DNA of 64,000 nucleotides, from positions 40,141 through 104,140 of the forward strand of contig CAWDHI010000010.1 of the NCBI GenBank assembly GCA_963802095.1, written 5' to 3'. Shown here piece by piece: positions 27,664 to 37,113 of the stretch (position 1 is the stretch's first letter; each line of letters begins with the position of its first letter). Both the position numbers and the translations under genes were made by a program. Under the pieces are notes generated by a model. That model was not told the origin of the DNA and ran no database searches. It was given only the letters and a program-made list of their open reading frames with translations. The stretch is from CAVVEQ01 sp963802095 (GTDB lineage: Bacteria > Chloroflexota > Anaerolineae > Anaerolineales > Anaerolineaceae).

Positions 27664-29076
27664 ATGACCGAAATCCCTGCCCTTCAGGAAGAACGCGTGC
27701 CGGTAAAAAGCCGGATCTGGATCTCCATCGCGGATTCATCGACTGCCATCCTTCAATCCCTGGTCGCTGCCAGCGCGTTGACTTACTACTTTGTAAAGTT
27801 ACGCGGACTGGACCCGAAAATGGCCGGGGTTGTCTGGCTTTTATTTGGGATTTGGAACGCAATAAATGACCCCCTGTTAGGGTATATCAGTGACCGGACC
27901 CGGAGCAAGATAGGCCGACGTCTTCCATACATCCGGTTTGGAGCTCCTCTGCTCGCTCTATTTTTTATTCTGTTTTGGATCTACCTGCCGGGGAGCGACA
28001 CGAATCAAACAATGCTCTTCCTGCAAATGCTGGTGGTTCTTTTCCTATACGATACGATTTATACCTCTATCGCCACGAATATTTACATCATGCCCTACGA
28101 AATGGCGGTATCCAATAAAGCCCGTTCCTCGATATATATTTGGAAGATCATCTTCATGGTCTTCACAATCATTATCCCTTTGGTGCTTGAGCGCTTCAAA
28201 CCAGACGTGGGCGATCCGGCTGGGATAAATTCCTTCAGATGGATAATGGTCGGATTTGGTTTTGGAATGGCAGCCCTGGTTTTCTTCAGTACGTTTTTCT
28301 ACCGGGAAAAGCTCTTTACCCAGGAGGAAAAGCAGCCTCCTTTTTTTACCGCAGTCAAAGAATGCTTTAAAAATCGTTCCTTTATCGTCTTCGAGACGAT
28401 ATCCTTCACGATCATCTTCGCGCAGACCGCGCTCATGCAGGGTATTTGGCTTTATTTCGATGAGATAAGCGTATCCGGTATCCCTCTTTATGCAGCGCTT
28501 GCAGCAGGAATCCTCGGTGGGATATTATTGTGGATCAACCGCAGGGATAAATGGGGGATCAAGAAAAGCACCCGCATCATGACCCTGGTTTTTGCGATTG
28601 GTTGTTTCTCGCTTCTATTGGGTGGTCGCTTCGTCATTCCCGCTGCTTTCGGTTTTCTTTGTTTCGGGTTCGGATTCGCCGGCGGGATGTATCTCATCCC
28701 CCTGATGAATGGTGATGTTGTTGATTACGACGAGCATAAAACCGGGCTTCGTCGTGAGGGGATGTACGCAGGCATCAACTCATTCATCACCAAACCCGCC
28801 ATCAGCATAGCCCAGTGGGGGCTTCTTTCGATCATCGCAGCCTTCGGGTATGACCAAACCCTGGCGAAAGGGACTCAATCCGCAGCCGCACAAATGGGTA
28901 TCCTCGTTGGATGGGTTGCACCAACTGGTGTTCTGCTTCTGGCCAGCTTTTTCATTCTCGCCTTGTATCCTCTCGCTGGAACGAAGTGGGAAGAGATCAA
29001 AAATCAACTTGAGCTGCTTCACCAGGAAAAGGAGAAGAAATACCTTAAAGAGCACGGGTATGAGTTTGTCGAATAG
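27664..29076 (+). CDS. GPH-family sugar:cation symporter
   Basis: This 470-residue, 12-helix transporter has the glycoside-pentoside-hexuronide symporter signature WNAINDPLLGYISDRTRSKIGRRLPYI in the first cytoplasmic loop, and a second conserved region with NGDVVDYDEHKTG. It should import a glycoside or uronide with Na+ or H+. It has a good AGAGGAG ribosome site. It stands at the head of a run of carbohydrate genes on the same strand, though 220 bases separate it from the next gene. The sugar cannot be named. Confidence 0.87.
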   Translation: MTEIPALQEERVPVKSRIWISIADSSTAILQSLVAASALTYYFVKLRGLDPKMAGVVWLLFGIWNAINDPLLGYISDRTRSKIGRRLPYIRFGAPLLALFFILFWIYLPGSDTNQTMLFLQMLVVLFLYDTIYTSIATNIYIMPYEMAVSNKARSSIYIWKIIFMVFTIIIPLVLERFKPDVGDPAGINSFRWIMVGFGFGMAALVFFSTFFYREKLFTQEEKQPPFFTAVKECFKNRSFIVFETISFTIIFAQTALMQGIWLYFDEISVSGIPLYAALAAGILGGILLWINRRDKWGIKKSTRIMTLVFAIGCFSLLLGGRFVIPAAFGFLCFGFGFAGGMYLIPLMNGDVVDYDEHKTGLRREGMYAGINSFITKPAISIAQWGLLSIIAAFGYDQTLAKGTQSAAAQMGILVGWVAPTGVLLLASFFILALYPLAGTKWEEIKNQLELLHQEKEKKYLKEHGYEFVE

Positions 29077-29299
29077 CTCATAAACCTTTTTCTGTTTCAA
29101 TACGAATCCCGTTCAATAAGCCTTCAAGGTTATTCGCTCAGTTTTTTCCTCAAAGCTGAAGGTAAAACTCTTTTTGTGTCATGTCATTTATCAGTTGTAA
29201 TCTTCAAGGGATTCTTGCTAAAATAATTCTTTGAAAACATCATCAATTGATTACAGGTTGATCAATTGCTGAACAAAATCCCGAAAGGATATTCGTCTC

Positions 29300-30529
29300 A
29301 TGGAAAAACTTGCCCTGTTTGGTGGCAAACCCGCCAAAACCAAAGATTTCCCCGCATGGCCGCAATACGACCAGAAGGAAGAAAAAGTGCTGATGGAAGT
29401 GCTGCACAGTAACATCTGGTGGCGCACACCCGGCACAAAAACGCTAAAATTCGAAAAGGATTTCGCGAAATACCACCAAGTGGATTACGGGATCGCCTGC
29501 ACCAACGGCTGCGCTGCGCTGGAGATCGCCATCGGCGCGCTCGGGATCGGCCTGGGGGACGAGGTCATCCTACCGGATTTCACCTTTGTTGCTACTGCCA
29601 GCGCGGTTCTGTTGAATGGGGCCATGCCGGTGATGGTGGATGTGGACCCGGAGACTTTCAATATCGATCCCAGCCAGGTTGAGAAGGCGATCACCAAGCG
29701 CACCAAAGCGATCATCGCTGTTCACATCGGCGGCCTGCCCTGCGATATGGATCGGCTCGTGGAGATCGCGAAAAAGCACAAGCTATTCCTCATCGAAGAT
29801 TGTGCCCACGCGCACGGCAGCGAGTGGAAGGGAAAAAAGGTTGGCTCGATCGGTGATTGCGGCACCTTCAGCTTCCAGGCCAGCAAATTGATGACTGCCG
29901 GCGAAGGCGGGATCGTGATAACGAAGGACCCCGAGCTCGAGATCCGCATGCGCTCCATCCACGATTGCGGTCGGCTGCCCGGGGAATGGTTTTACTCCCA
30001 CTTCCTCAACGGATCGAATTACCGCCTCAGCGAATGGCAAGGTGCGGTCCTCAGCCAGCAGCTCAGCCGCCTGGATAAACAGGCTGCCAAACGATCCAGG
30101 AATTCAGTCTACCTGAATGAAGAATTAGCCGGGATCGAAGGCATCCGCCCGCAGAAGGTGGATCCTCGCGTGACCCGCAACGGCAATTATTGTTACATTT
30201 TCCACTACGACGCGAAAGCCTTCAACGGACTGAAAACAGATGATTTCATCAAAGCATTGAATTCCGAAGGTATCCCCACCCAAGCCAGCTACCCCCCCGT
30301 GCGGAAATTATCCGTATTCCAGACCGGGGAATACAAGAAAAAGCTTCTGCCCGAGCAGGCCAAGGAAAAACATGCCTTCCTGAAAGCCGAGATGCCGGTC
30401 TCGGATGATTCGTTCGAAAACACGGTCTGGCTCGTTCACCGCACCCTGCTGGGTGACGCAAAGGATACCCGCGAGATCGTCGAGGCAGTCAAAAAGATCC
30501 AAACCCAATCCGCAGAACTGGTCAAATAA
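29300..30529 (+). CDS. DegT/DnrJ/EryC1/StrS aminotransferase
   Basis: This 409-residue PLP enzyme normally transaminates a keto-sugar nucleotide or a related keto-cyclitol. The PLP lysine is Lys196 in TFSFQASKLMTAGEGG, and Asp167 in LIEDCAHAHGS contacts the pyridine nitrogen. The N-terminal part has ACTNGCAALEIAIGALGIG, as in StrS-type enzymes. It lies in a carbohydrate locus with cupin, isomerase and UroD-like genes, which suggests amino-sugar or inositol-type substrates. It is separated from the cupin start by zero bases (TAA followed at once by ATG). Confidence 0.9.
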   Translation: MEKLALFGGKPAKTKDFPAWPQYDQKEEKVLMEVLHSNIWWRTPGTKTLKFEKDFAKYHQVDYGIACTNGCAALEIAIGALGIGLGDEVILPDFTFVATASAVLLNGAMPVMVDVDPETFNIDPSQVEKAITKRTKAIIAVHIGGLPCDMDRLVEIAKKHKLFLIEDCAHAHGSEWKGKKVGSIGDCGTFSFQASKLMTAGEGGIVITKDPELEIRMRSIHDCGRLPGEWFYSHFLNGSNYRLSEWQGAVLSQQLSRLDKQAAKRSRNSVYLNEELAGIEGIRPQKVDPRVTRNGNYCYIFHYDAKAFNGLKTDDFIKALNSEGIPTQASYPPVRKLSVFQTGEYKKKLLPEQAKEKHAFLKAEMPVSDDSFENTVWLVHRTLLGDAKDTREIVEAVKKIQTQSAELVK

Positions 30530-30936
30530 ATGACTGGCGGGCTTGAGATCCACACCTGGGATGGGAACCGGGTTCCGACCCCTGGTTGCCAGCCACGATT
30601 GGCTGGTTTCCATACTCAACTGGGAACCCATCTTCGGCTTGGAAAAGTTCGGTGAGGTGGAGCGGCACAATAATACAGACGAAGTATTCGTGCTCACCCG
30701 TGGCAAAGCCCTGCTCTTCACCAGCGATGACCGGGAGCTGTCGGATCGAGGAGATGATCCCTGGAGCTGTCTATAATGTTCTCCGGGGTACCTGGCACAA
30801 CCTGCTTGCCACCCGGGATGCAAGCTGGATCATCGTGGAAAACCAGGGCACCGATAACAGCAACAGCGAATTCAGGCAGCTCACTGAAAGTGAAAGAGCA
30901 CAAATCATCCAAAAAAAGCCCGATTGGGCATCGTGA
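30530..30936 (+). CDS. Small cupin-like protein (two frameshifts)
   Basis: Three consecutive frames read as one protein. It runs from MTGGLEIHTWDGN, through ASHDWLVSILNWEPIFG, VERHNNTDEVFVLTRGKALLF, to IPGAVYNVLRGTWHNLLATR and a short charged tail. The middle resembles a cupin barrel strand set (HNNTDEVF...TWHN). Removing one base near 30568-30572 and one near 30741 restores a product of about 134 residues. Starting directly after the aminotransferase stop, it is surely in the same operon. A role in sugar metabolism is inferred from context only. Confidence 0.55.
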
Positions 30937-30945
30937 GGTCATTGT

Positions 30946-32279
30946 ATGTATCAACCCAGAATTGGCAGTTACGCAGTTTATGAATCCAATGAGGAAGGCT
31001 GGCACGATTGGGAAAAACAGATCGCGGAAATGAACGCCAGTCTCGCCAGTCGCGGGTTGGAGGTGATCTCCGCGCCGAAGCGGTGATGGACGATGCCTCC
31101 TGCCGCAGGGTGGGCGATTTCTTCGCTGGACAAAAACTGGATGCGCTGCACGCGCTGGTTGCCAGCTGGTCATTCGATCACCACACCGTTGAGATCCAGC
31201 AGAAAGTGGATCGCCCGGTTGTCATTCGCGCCATCCCGGGCATTCGCTCCGGGTCGATCGTCGGTTCCATGCAGCTAAATTGCGTTCTCGCGGATATCGA
31301 AGTACCTCACCGCTTGTTCTATGGTGAGTTGCAGGAAAAGGATGTTTTGGATAAGACCGAAGCATTCGTGCGGGCTTGCGGTATTCAAAATAAATTAAAA
31401 GGCGCGCGCATGGCTGTGATCGGTCGAAGAACGGAGGGGATGACCCCGACTGCAGTGGATGAAGTGGAAGTGCTGCGACTGTTTGGGACTCGGCTGCTGA
31501 ACTACGGGCTCGATGAGCTCCAGGGAATGGCAGCCAAAATCCCGCAGGCCGATGCAGAAGCCGCCTGGGCACGCATCTCTTCCGGGGCTGCGAAAGTTAT
31601 GTCGAAGACCGAACACGGGATCGCCACCGCCCGCAATTACCTGGTGGTCAAGAACATGGTTCGGGACCTTGGGCTGAGCGCGGTCACCATCGGCTCCTAT
31701 CCCCAGTGCCAGGGAACCATGTGCGTGCCCATCGCTTGGTTCAATCAGGAGGGTATCCCAACGGGCTGCGAAGGGGATGTCAATTCATCCATCTGCATGC
31801 TGATCCTCAGCATGCTCAGCACTGAGCCGGTTCATTTCGGCGAAATGCTCGATCTGGACCGCGAACACAACGCCCTGGTCACTTCCCATTGCGGCTGCGG
31901 GTCCCCCGGACTGGCTGATAAGAACGGTTACAACCTCCAACCAGTGCGCCTGGCGAATAACGGGGTGTGCATCCGCTACGCCGCCAAACCCGGACCGGTC
32001 ACCTACGTGAACCTGGTAGGCAGGCGGGGCAATTACCGGCTGTGTTCGATTGAAGGTGAAGCTGTGCCCACCGGCATGGTCTTTGAAGGCAACCCCCTGC
32101 GGTTCGAACTGAAATCGCCTCTCGGTGAAGTCTGGGGCGCAGTAGATGAATTCGGTTTCGGTCATCACTGGATGACTGTCTACGCCCACGCCTCGGAGGT
32201 TCTGGTGGAATTCTGCAAGCTGACCGGAGTGGAAGGCGTCTTCCCCGACCTGGATGTACATATCGAGGGGAATGCATGA
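30946..32279 (+). CDS. L-fucose/arabinose isomerase-like protein (one frameshift)
   Basis: The protein starts MYQPRIGSYAVYESNEEGWH at ATG 30946 and after LEVISAP must shift one base near 31074-31079 to continue as EAVMDDASCRRVGDFFAGQK. The remaining 400 residues carry the L-fucose isomerase-like fold, with ALVASWSFDHHTVEIQQKV, AVTIGSYPQC, GCEGDVNSSICMLILS and the C-terminal HHWMTVYAHASEVLVEF. Family enzymes interconvert aldoses and ketoses in the cytosol and use Mn2+. Specificity is unknown. ATGA overlap with the next gene shows a tight operon. Confidence 0.75.
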
Positions 32280-33440
32280 ACTCCCGCGAGCGTATCCTGG
32301 CCGCTATTCAGCGAAAACCGGTCGACCGGGTGCCTCTCTACCTGCGCTTGTGGTCGATGCACGAAGGTGTCGATAACATACCGTTCGATTGGCAGAATCA
32401 ATTCACCCGCGCGGAAAACCTTCTGAAGCTGGGAGTGGATGATACACTGCTACTGGAACCTCCGCTGGGTTACACGGAGGAATATCGCGCCGACCTGGTG
32501 CCGGGAATAAAAACAACAGTCACCAAGCTGCCCCCCCTGGAGTTCGATACCGACCCACGCCTGCGGAAGGTTTTTGAAACCCCGGATGGACCGCTAACGA
32601 TCACGGTCAAACAAAGCGCCGATTGGATCCACGGAGATGACGTGATGCTTTTCAGCGATTTCAACCTCCCCCGCCAGACGGAACCGTTCATAAAGGAAAT
32701 CGGGGATGTAAAACGTCTGCGCCACCTGCTGGCTGAGCCTTCGGAAGCACAGATTGCTGAATTCAGACAGCGATCCAGCCTGATCCACCGGGAAGCGGAG
32801 CGGCTGGGCGTTGCAATCGATGGCGGCTGGACGCGCTGGGAGATGCTGCTGTCTGGCTGTGCGGAACAGATAACGTGCTCCACTGGCAGATGCTGGAACC
32901 GAAGATCATGGAAGAGCTTTTCGATGCGCTCCTCGAATGGGAAATGATGCGGGCGGAATTCGTCCTGGACGAAGGTGTGGATGTGATGGTGCACATGGCC
33001 TGGTATGAAGGCACCATCTTCTGGACGCCCAAGAATTTCCGCCGTTACATCAAACCGCGACTAAAACAATTGGTCGACCTGACTCATTCAAAAGGCTCTC
33101 TTTTTCGCTATATCATCACCAAGGATTGGAAAGCCATCCGTGATGATCTGCTGGATCTCGGTATCGACTGCCTCACCGGGGTCGACCCCGTTCAGGATGA
33201 CCTTGATCTGCGGGAAACCAAGGAACATATGGGCTCGAAAATTTGTCTGATGGGTGGGATGAATTCTGCTGTGACGCTCAGCCAGTGGGAGGATGATCGC
33301 ATCCGTGGAGCATTGATGAAGCCTTCGAAATACTGGCTCCAGGGAATGGATTTATTCTGTATCCCGTGGATAATATAATGTGTGAACTGCCGTGGGAAAA
33401 GACTGAGGTGATCATCGAACAATATCGAAAAAACTGGTAA
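32276..33440 (+). CDS. UroD/MtaA-like protein (two frameshifts)
   Basis: The gene begins MNSRERILAAIQRKPVDRVP, the standard N-terminus of URO-D-superfamily proteins. A missing base near 32851-32853 and another near 33311-33314 split it. After correction it reads WLCGTDNVLHWQMLEPKIME, SLFRYIITKDWKAIRDDLL, KICLMGGMNSAV, then DEAFEILAPGNGFILYP and ends EQYRKNW. It is about 388 residues. Outside haem genes this family includes corrinoid methyltransferases, and many copies sit in sugar operons with no proven role. Here it lies between a sugar isomerase and a sugar ABC importer, so haem synthesis is unlikely. Confidence 0.75.
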
Positions 33441-33527
33441 CAAGATTGGAGGAGGTGATCGGAAATTCAATTTGCTACAAAGTTGGTAGTGCAAGAGAAG
33501 TCAACTTTCAATCTTATGGAGGAAAAA

Positions 33528-34892
33528 ATGAAGTTCAAGATCTTTGCTTTACTTGCTGTGCTTATCTTTATCCTGGCTGCCTGCGCCCCGGCCGCTGCCC
33601 AGGCACCGGTTGAACCCGCCGTTGATGAGCCAGCCCCCGCAGAAGAAGCTCCTGCTGCGCCGGCTGAGGAAGCCAAGCCGGTGGTTGTGGCAGTTTGGTC
33701 CGGCCCCGAGCACGATAACCTGGTTAAGGTTGCCGAGGAATATACTAAGATAACAGGCAAGGAAGTGATCGTTGAGGAAGTCGCCCGCGAGGCGTATTTT
33801 GATAAACTCAACACAATCACCGCAACCTGCGGCTCGGATTATGATGCTTTCTATGCCATGTCCGATTTTGTGCCGGTATATGTCGCCGCGGAAGGTTTGA
33901 AAGATCTCAATACCTTCTTTGAAGATCCGGCAGTCGCCAGCCCGGATTTCACCCTCGATGACTATGGAATGGCCACCAGTTTCTTCACCTACGACGGGAA
34001 GACATACGCGCTGCCCTCCGAAGGGGATACCGCCTGGTTGTGGTACCGCAAGGATCTCTTCGAAAAAGCCGGCCTGACGCCGCCCGAAACCTGGGAGGAA
34101 TTCTACGCAGCTGCCAAGAAGCTGAATGATCCCGCAAACGGCGTTTATGGCGCTGTGATCGGGAATAAACCCGACGAGGCTTGGTGGGATTATATGTATT
34201 ATCTCTTCGGCCAGGGCGGTGAGCTGCTCAATCCGGATAACACGGTCGCGATCAACAACGAAGCTGGGGTGAAAGCCCTCACCTTCTATGCCAACCTCCT
34301 CAAGGAAGGACTGGTTCCACCCGATGTGACCACTTACGGTTACGTCGAAATCCTTGAAGCCCTTTCCAAGGGCAAAGCAGCCATGGGCATCGAATGGATG
34401 GCTGCAGCGCAGGACCTGCTGAGCTGCGATAAGAGCCTCTGCGATGCCGATGGCAACCCGCTGCTCGGATACGTAATCCCCCCTGGAATAAAGCAGGACG
34501 ATGGTTCGATCAAACGCCACACTGGTGGCAGCCAGTGGAGCTGGGCGATCCCCGCTTGCTCTGAAAACCAGGTGGAAGCCTACAAATTCATTGAATGGCT
34601 CACCAGCCCTGAAGGCGCGAAGTTTTGGGCGATGAACGGTGGAATCCCGGGTAATATCAAAGCCCTGAGCGATCCGGCAGTAGTAGAGAAGATCCCGCAG
34701 TTTGCACTTCTCGCCGAGGTGATGCCCTACCGTTCGATCTTCCCAACCCTGACGGTCTCCCCCGAGATGCTGCCAGTGGTCAACGAAGGCATCGTTGCAG
34801 CAGTAACCGGCACCAAGACCCCCCAGGAAGCGCTCGACGATATGGCTGCCAAGCTCAATGAGATCCTAAAAGCAGGCGGCTACATTCAATAA
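33528..34892 (+). CDS. Sugar ABC transporter substrate-binding lipoprotein
   Basis: This 454-residue family-1 solute-binding lipoprotein has signal sequence and lipobox LAAC (about residues 16-19), a Pro/Ala/Glu linker, and then the periplasmic-binding fold (AVWSGPEHDNLVKVAEEY, GDTAWLWYRKDLFEKAGLTPPETWEEF, FIEWLTSPEGAKFWAMNGG). It captures a sugar or oligosaccharide outside the cell. ATG at 33528 has GGAGG five bases upstream; a GTG further up is in frame but has none. The two permease genes follow after a hairpin. Confidence 0.92.
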   Translation: MKFKIFALLAVLIFILAACAPAAAQAPVEPAVDEPAPAEEAPAAPAEEAKPVVVAVWSGPEHDNLVKVAEEYTKITGKEVIVEEVAREAYFDKLNTITATCGSDYDAFYAMSDFVPVYVAAEGLKDLNTFFEDPAVASPDFTLDDYGMATSFFTYDGKTYALPSEGDTAWLWYRKDLFEKAGLTPPETWEEFYAAAKKLNDPANGVYGAVIGNKPDEAWWDYMYYLFGQGGELLNPDNTVAINNEAGVKALTFYANLLKEGLVPPDVTTYGYVEILEALSKGKAAMGIEWMAAAQDLLSCDKSLCDADGNPLLGYVIPPGIKQDDGSIKRHTGGSQWSWAIPACSENQVEAYKFIEWLTSPEGAKFWAMNGGIPGNIKALSDPAVVEKIPQFALLAEVMPYRSIFPTLTVSPEMLPVVNEGIVAAVTGTKTPQEALDDMAAKLNEILKAGGYIQ

Positions 34893-34921
34893 CAATATTT
34901 AATCTAGGTTGAGTTACATGG

Positions 34922-34958
34922 GAGGGGATGACGAACTAGCAGGTTCGAACATCCCCTC
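34922..34958 (+). other. Intercistronic hairpin
   Basis: GAGGGGATG (34922-34930) pairs with CATCCCCTC (34950-34958), with an inner stem CGAAC/GTTCG. No T run follows. Such structures between binding-protein and permease genes can protect the upstream mRNA and partly limit read-through. Confidence 0.65.
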
Positions 34959-34987
34959 TCAAATTCAAATACAAACCTGGTGATTTA

Positions 34988-35893
34988 ATGGCACTTACCC
35001 ACAGCAAACGACCCTGGACCTTCCACCGATTCATCCGGAAATTTGAACCTTTTTTTTTCATTTCTCCAGCATTTATTGTACTCATCATCATTCTTCTTTT
35101 CCCCCTTGGGTATGCATTCTGGCTTAGCTTCCATACCTGGACACTGCGAACCTTTAAACAGGGTATCCCCTTCTCAGATATACAGAATTACACGCAGCTT
35201 TTTTCCAATCCGGATTTTCTCAACGCGCTCCGCATCACGCTAACCTTCGTCGTGTGTGCAGTGACCATAGAATTGATCCTGGGGATGGTATTAGCGCTGC
35301 TGCTGAACCAGGATATCAAAGCCCGTGGATTTCTACGGGCGCTGATCCTCATCCCGATGATGTGCACCAACGTGGTGATCGGTTTGATGTGGCGCCTTTT
35401 GTTGAATTACCAGTACGGGTTGGTGAATTATTATCTCGGACAGATGGGTATTCTGCCGGTCGAATGGTTGAGCTCACCCCAGGTTGCCATGTGGAGCGTG
35501 ATTCTGGTGGATGTCTGGAATACAACATCTTTCGTTGCACTCATGCTTTTAGCTGGCTTGCAAACCCTTCCGGATGAGCCGTACGAAGCAGCAAAGATTG
35601 ATGGGGCTTCCTCCATCCAGACCTTCACCTATTTGACCCTGCCCTTCCTCAAACCGATCATCCTGGTTGTACTCCTCTGGCGGTTCATCGACACCTTCCG
35701 TATCTTTGATGTCATTTACTTGTTGACGGCGGGCGGCCCAGCACGGGTGACGGAAACCATCAGTATTTATGTGTACCGGTACGGTTTCCAATCCTTCAAC
35801 CTGGGGGTCGCTTCAGCAGCTTCCTTCATTATGATGCTGATCATGCTCGTTTTTGCCGCCATTATTTCACGATCGATCGGGAAGGAGGAATAA
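34988..35893 (+). CDS. Sugar ABC transporter permease (MalF/UgpA-like)
   Basis: This 301-residue inner-membrane permease has six helices and the cytoplasmic EAA loop EPYEAAKIDGASSIQTFTYLTLPFLKP, which docks with the ATPase. It begins with FFFISPAFIVLIIILLFPLGYAFWLS. The pairing with a MalG-like permease four bases downstream and the binding lipoprotein upstream defines a carbohydrate CUT1 importer. No ATPase gene lies nearby, so a shared MsmX/MalK-like subunit encoded elsewhere is expected. Confidence 0.92.
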   Translation: MALTHSKRPWTFHRFIRKFEPFFFISPAFIVLIIILLFPLGYAFWLSFHTWTLRTFKQGIPFSDIQNYTQLFSNPDFLNALRITLTFVVCAVTIELILGMVLALLLNQDIKARGFLRALILIPMMCTNVVIGLMWRLLLNYQYGLVNYYLGQMGILPVEWLSSPQVAMWSVILVDVWNTTSFVALMLLAGLQTLPDEPYEAAKIDGASSIQTFTYLTLPFLKPIILVVLLWRFIDTFRIFDVIYLLTAGGPARVTETISIYVYRYGFQSFNLGVASAASFIMMLIMLVFAAIISRSIGKEE

Positions 35894-35896
35894 CGG

Positions 35897-36739
35897 ATGC
35901 ACCGGAGAAATTATCGCACCCTAAAAATTATCAGCCGGATCTTTATTTATTCTCTGGTTTTGCTGGCAGTCTTTCTATCACTCGCACCGATCGTTTATCT
36001 TTTCATCACTTCCTTCAAAGAGCCGGACTTGACTTTTGCTATTCCCCCGGTGTGGGTCTTTACGCCCACTATTCAGAATTACAACGAGGTACTATCCACC
36101 ACCAATTTCAGCAAGTATTTCATGAATTCCGTGTCCATCGCCCTCATCACCGTGGGAATTGCCATTTTTCTGGGTTCGCTCGCAGCTTATGGTTTTTCGC
36201 GCTTCCGTTTTCGCGGGAAATTCTGGCTGAAGATGGGTGCGTTGGTGCCGCAGATGCTGCCACCCATTGTGCTGGTTGTTCCTCTTTACGTTCTCTTTAA
36301 CCGGCTGGACTGGATCGACACCCGCCAGGCGTTGATCGTTTCCTATCTCACTTTCACCATACCCCTCTCCATCTGGATGATGACCGGTTTCTTTGATGAT
36401 GTACCCATCGAATTGGAAGAAGCTGCCATGATCGACGGTTGCTCCAGGATAGGTGCCCTCATCCGCGTCAGCTTGCCTCTGGCAGTTCCCGGAATAGCTG
36501 CCACAGCCATCCTGGCGTTTATTTATTGCTGGAATGAATTTCTCTACGCGGTGATCCTTACCGGGAGGGAGGCGCGAACCCTGCCGGTAATCATCACTTC
36601 ATTCATGACCAATAAATCCATCCTATGGGGCCGCATCGCCGCCTCCGGATCGTTGGTGTTGATCCCGGTGATCATCTTCGCCCTTCTCGCTCAGCGTTAC
36701 CTTGTGCGAGGTCTGGGAAAAGGCGCAGTGAAGGGATGA
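35897..36739 (+). CDS. Sugar ABC transporter permease (MalG/UgpE-like)
   Basis: This 280-residue permease has the LAPIVYLFITSFKEPDL start and EAA loop ELEEAAMIDGCSRIGALIRVSLPLAVP. Together with the upstream permease it forms the transmembrane pore of the importer. GGAAGGAGG ahead of the ATG is a strong ribosome site. Its stop overlaps the start of the PAS-like gene (ATGA), so that small protein belongs to the same operon. Confidence 0.92.
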   Translation: MHRRNYRTLKIISRIFIYSLVLLAVFLSLAPIVYLFITSFKEPDLTFAIPPVWVFTPTIQNYNEVLSTTNFSKYFMNSVSIALITVGIAIFLGSLAAYGFSRFRFRGKFWLKMGALVPQMLPPIVLVVPLYVLFNRLDWIDTRQALIVSYLTFTIPLSIWMMTGFFDDVPIELEEAAMIDGCSRIGALIRVSLPLAVPGIAATAILAFIYCWNEFLYAVILTGREARTLPVIITSFMTNKSILWGRIAASGSLVLIPVIIFALLAQRYLVRGLGKGAVKG

Positions 36740-37091
36740 ATCCGCGCACATCGGCCAGCGAGTGGGTGCAGACCTATCCCGCCGAGATCATGGTCTGCAA
36801 TGCGGAAGGCGTCATTTTGGAAATGAGCGACACCAGCCATAAAGATCTATGAAAAAGAAGGCGGGGCAGCGATGATCGGCCGGAATGTTTTCGAGCATCA
36901 TGACGAAAACTCCCGCAAACAGATGAAGTCTGTGGTGAACCAACGTAAACATGTGATCTATACCACCGAAAAAGGGGGAATTGAAAAAGCTGGTTTCGAT
37001 TGCTCCCTGGTACCGGGAGGGGGAGTACGCAGGTTTCGCACTGATCGTTCTGGATATACCTGAAAATATCTCAAATATCAATAAGGATTGA
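36736..37091 (+). CDS. Small PAS-like protein (two frameshifts)
   Basis: Corrected for one extra base near 36838 and another in the purine run near 36975, the frames give about 117 residues: WVQTYPAEIMVCNAEGVILEM, then IYEKEGGAAMIGRNVFEHHD, RKQMKSVVNQRKHVIYTTEK, and KKLVSIAPWYREGEYAGFAL with end DIPENISNINKD. The order matches a single PAS domain without an output domain. It overlaps the permease stop by four bases. It may sense a ligand linked to the sugar pathway, but that is a guess. Confidence 0.6.
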
Positions 37092-37113
37092 TCGATTTCT
37101 TGAGATAGGGTTT

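Noticed and set aside
32276..33440. HemE, uroporphyrinogen decarboxylase of haem synthesis
   Set aside because: Context is a sugar operon and the sequence belongs to the wider UroD/MtaA group; haem function is not supported.
33549..34520. Open frame of 323 codons on the minus strand within the sugar-binding protein gene
   Set aside because: Shadow of a clear solute-binding protein; no family motif or start signal.
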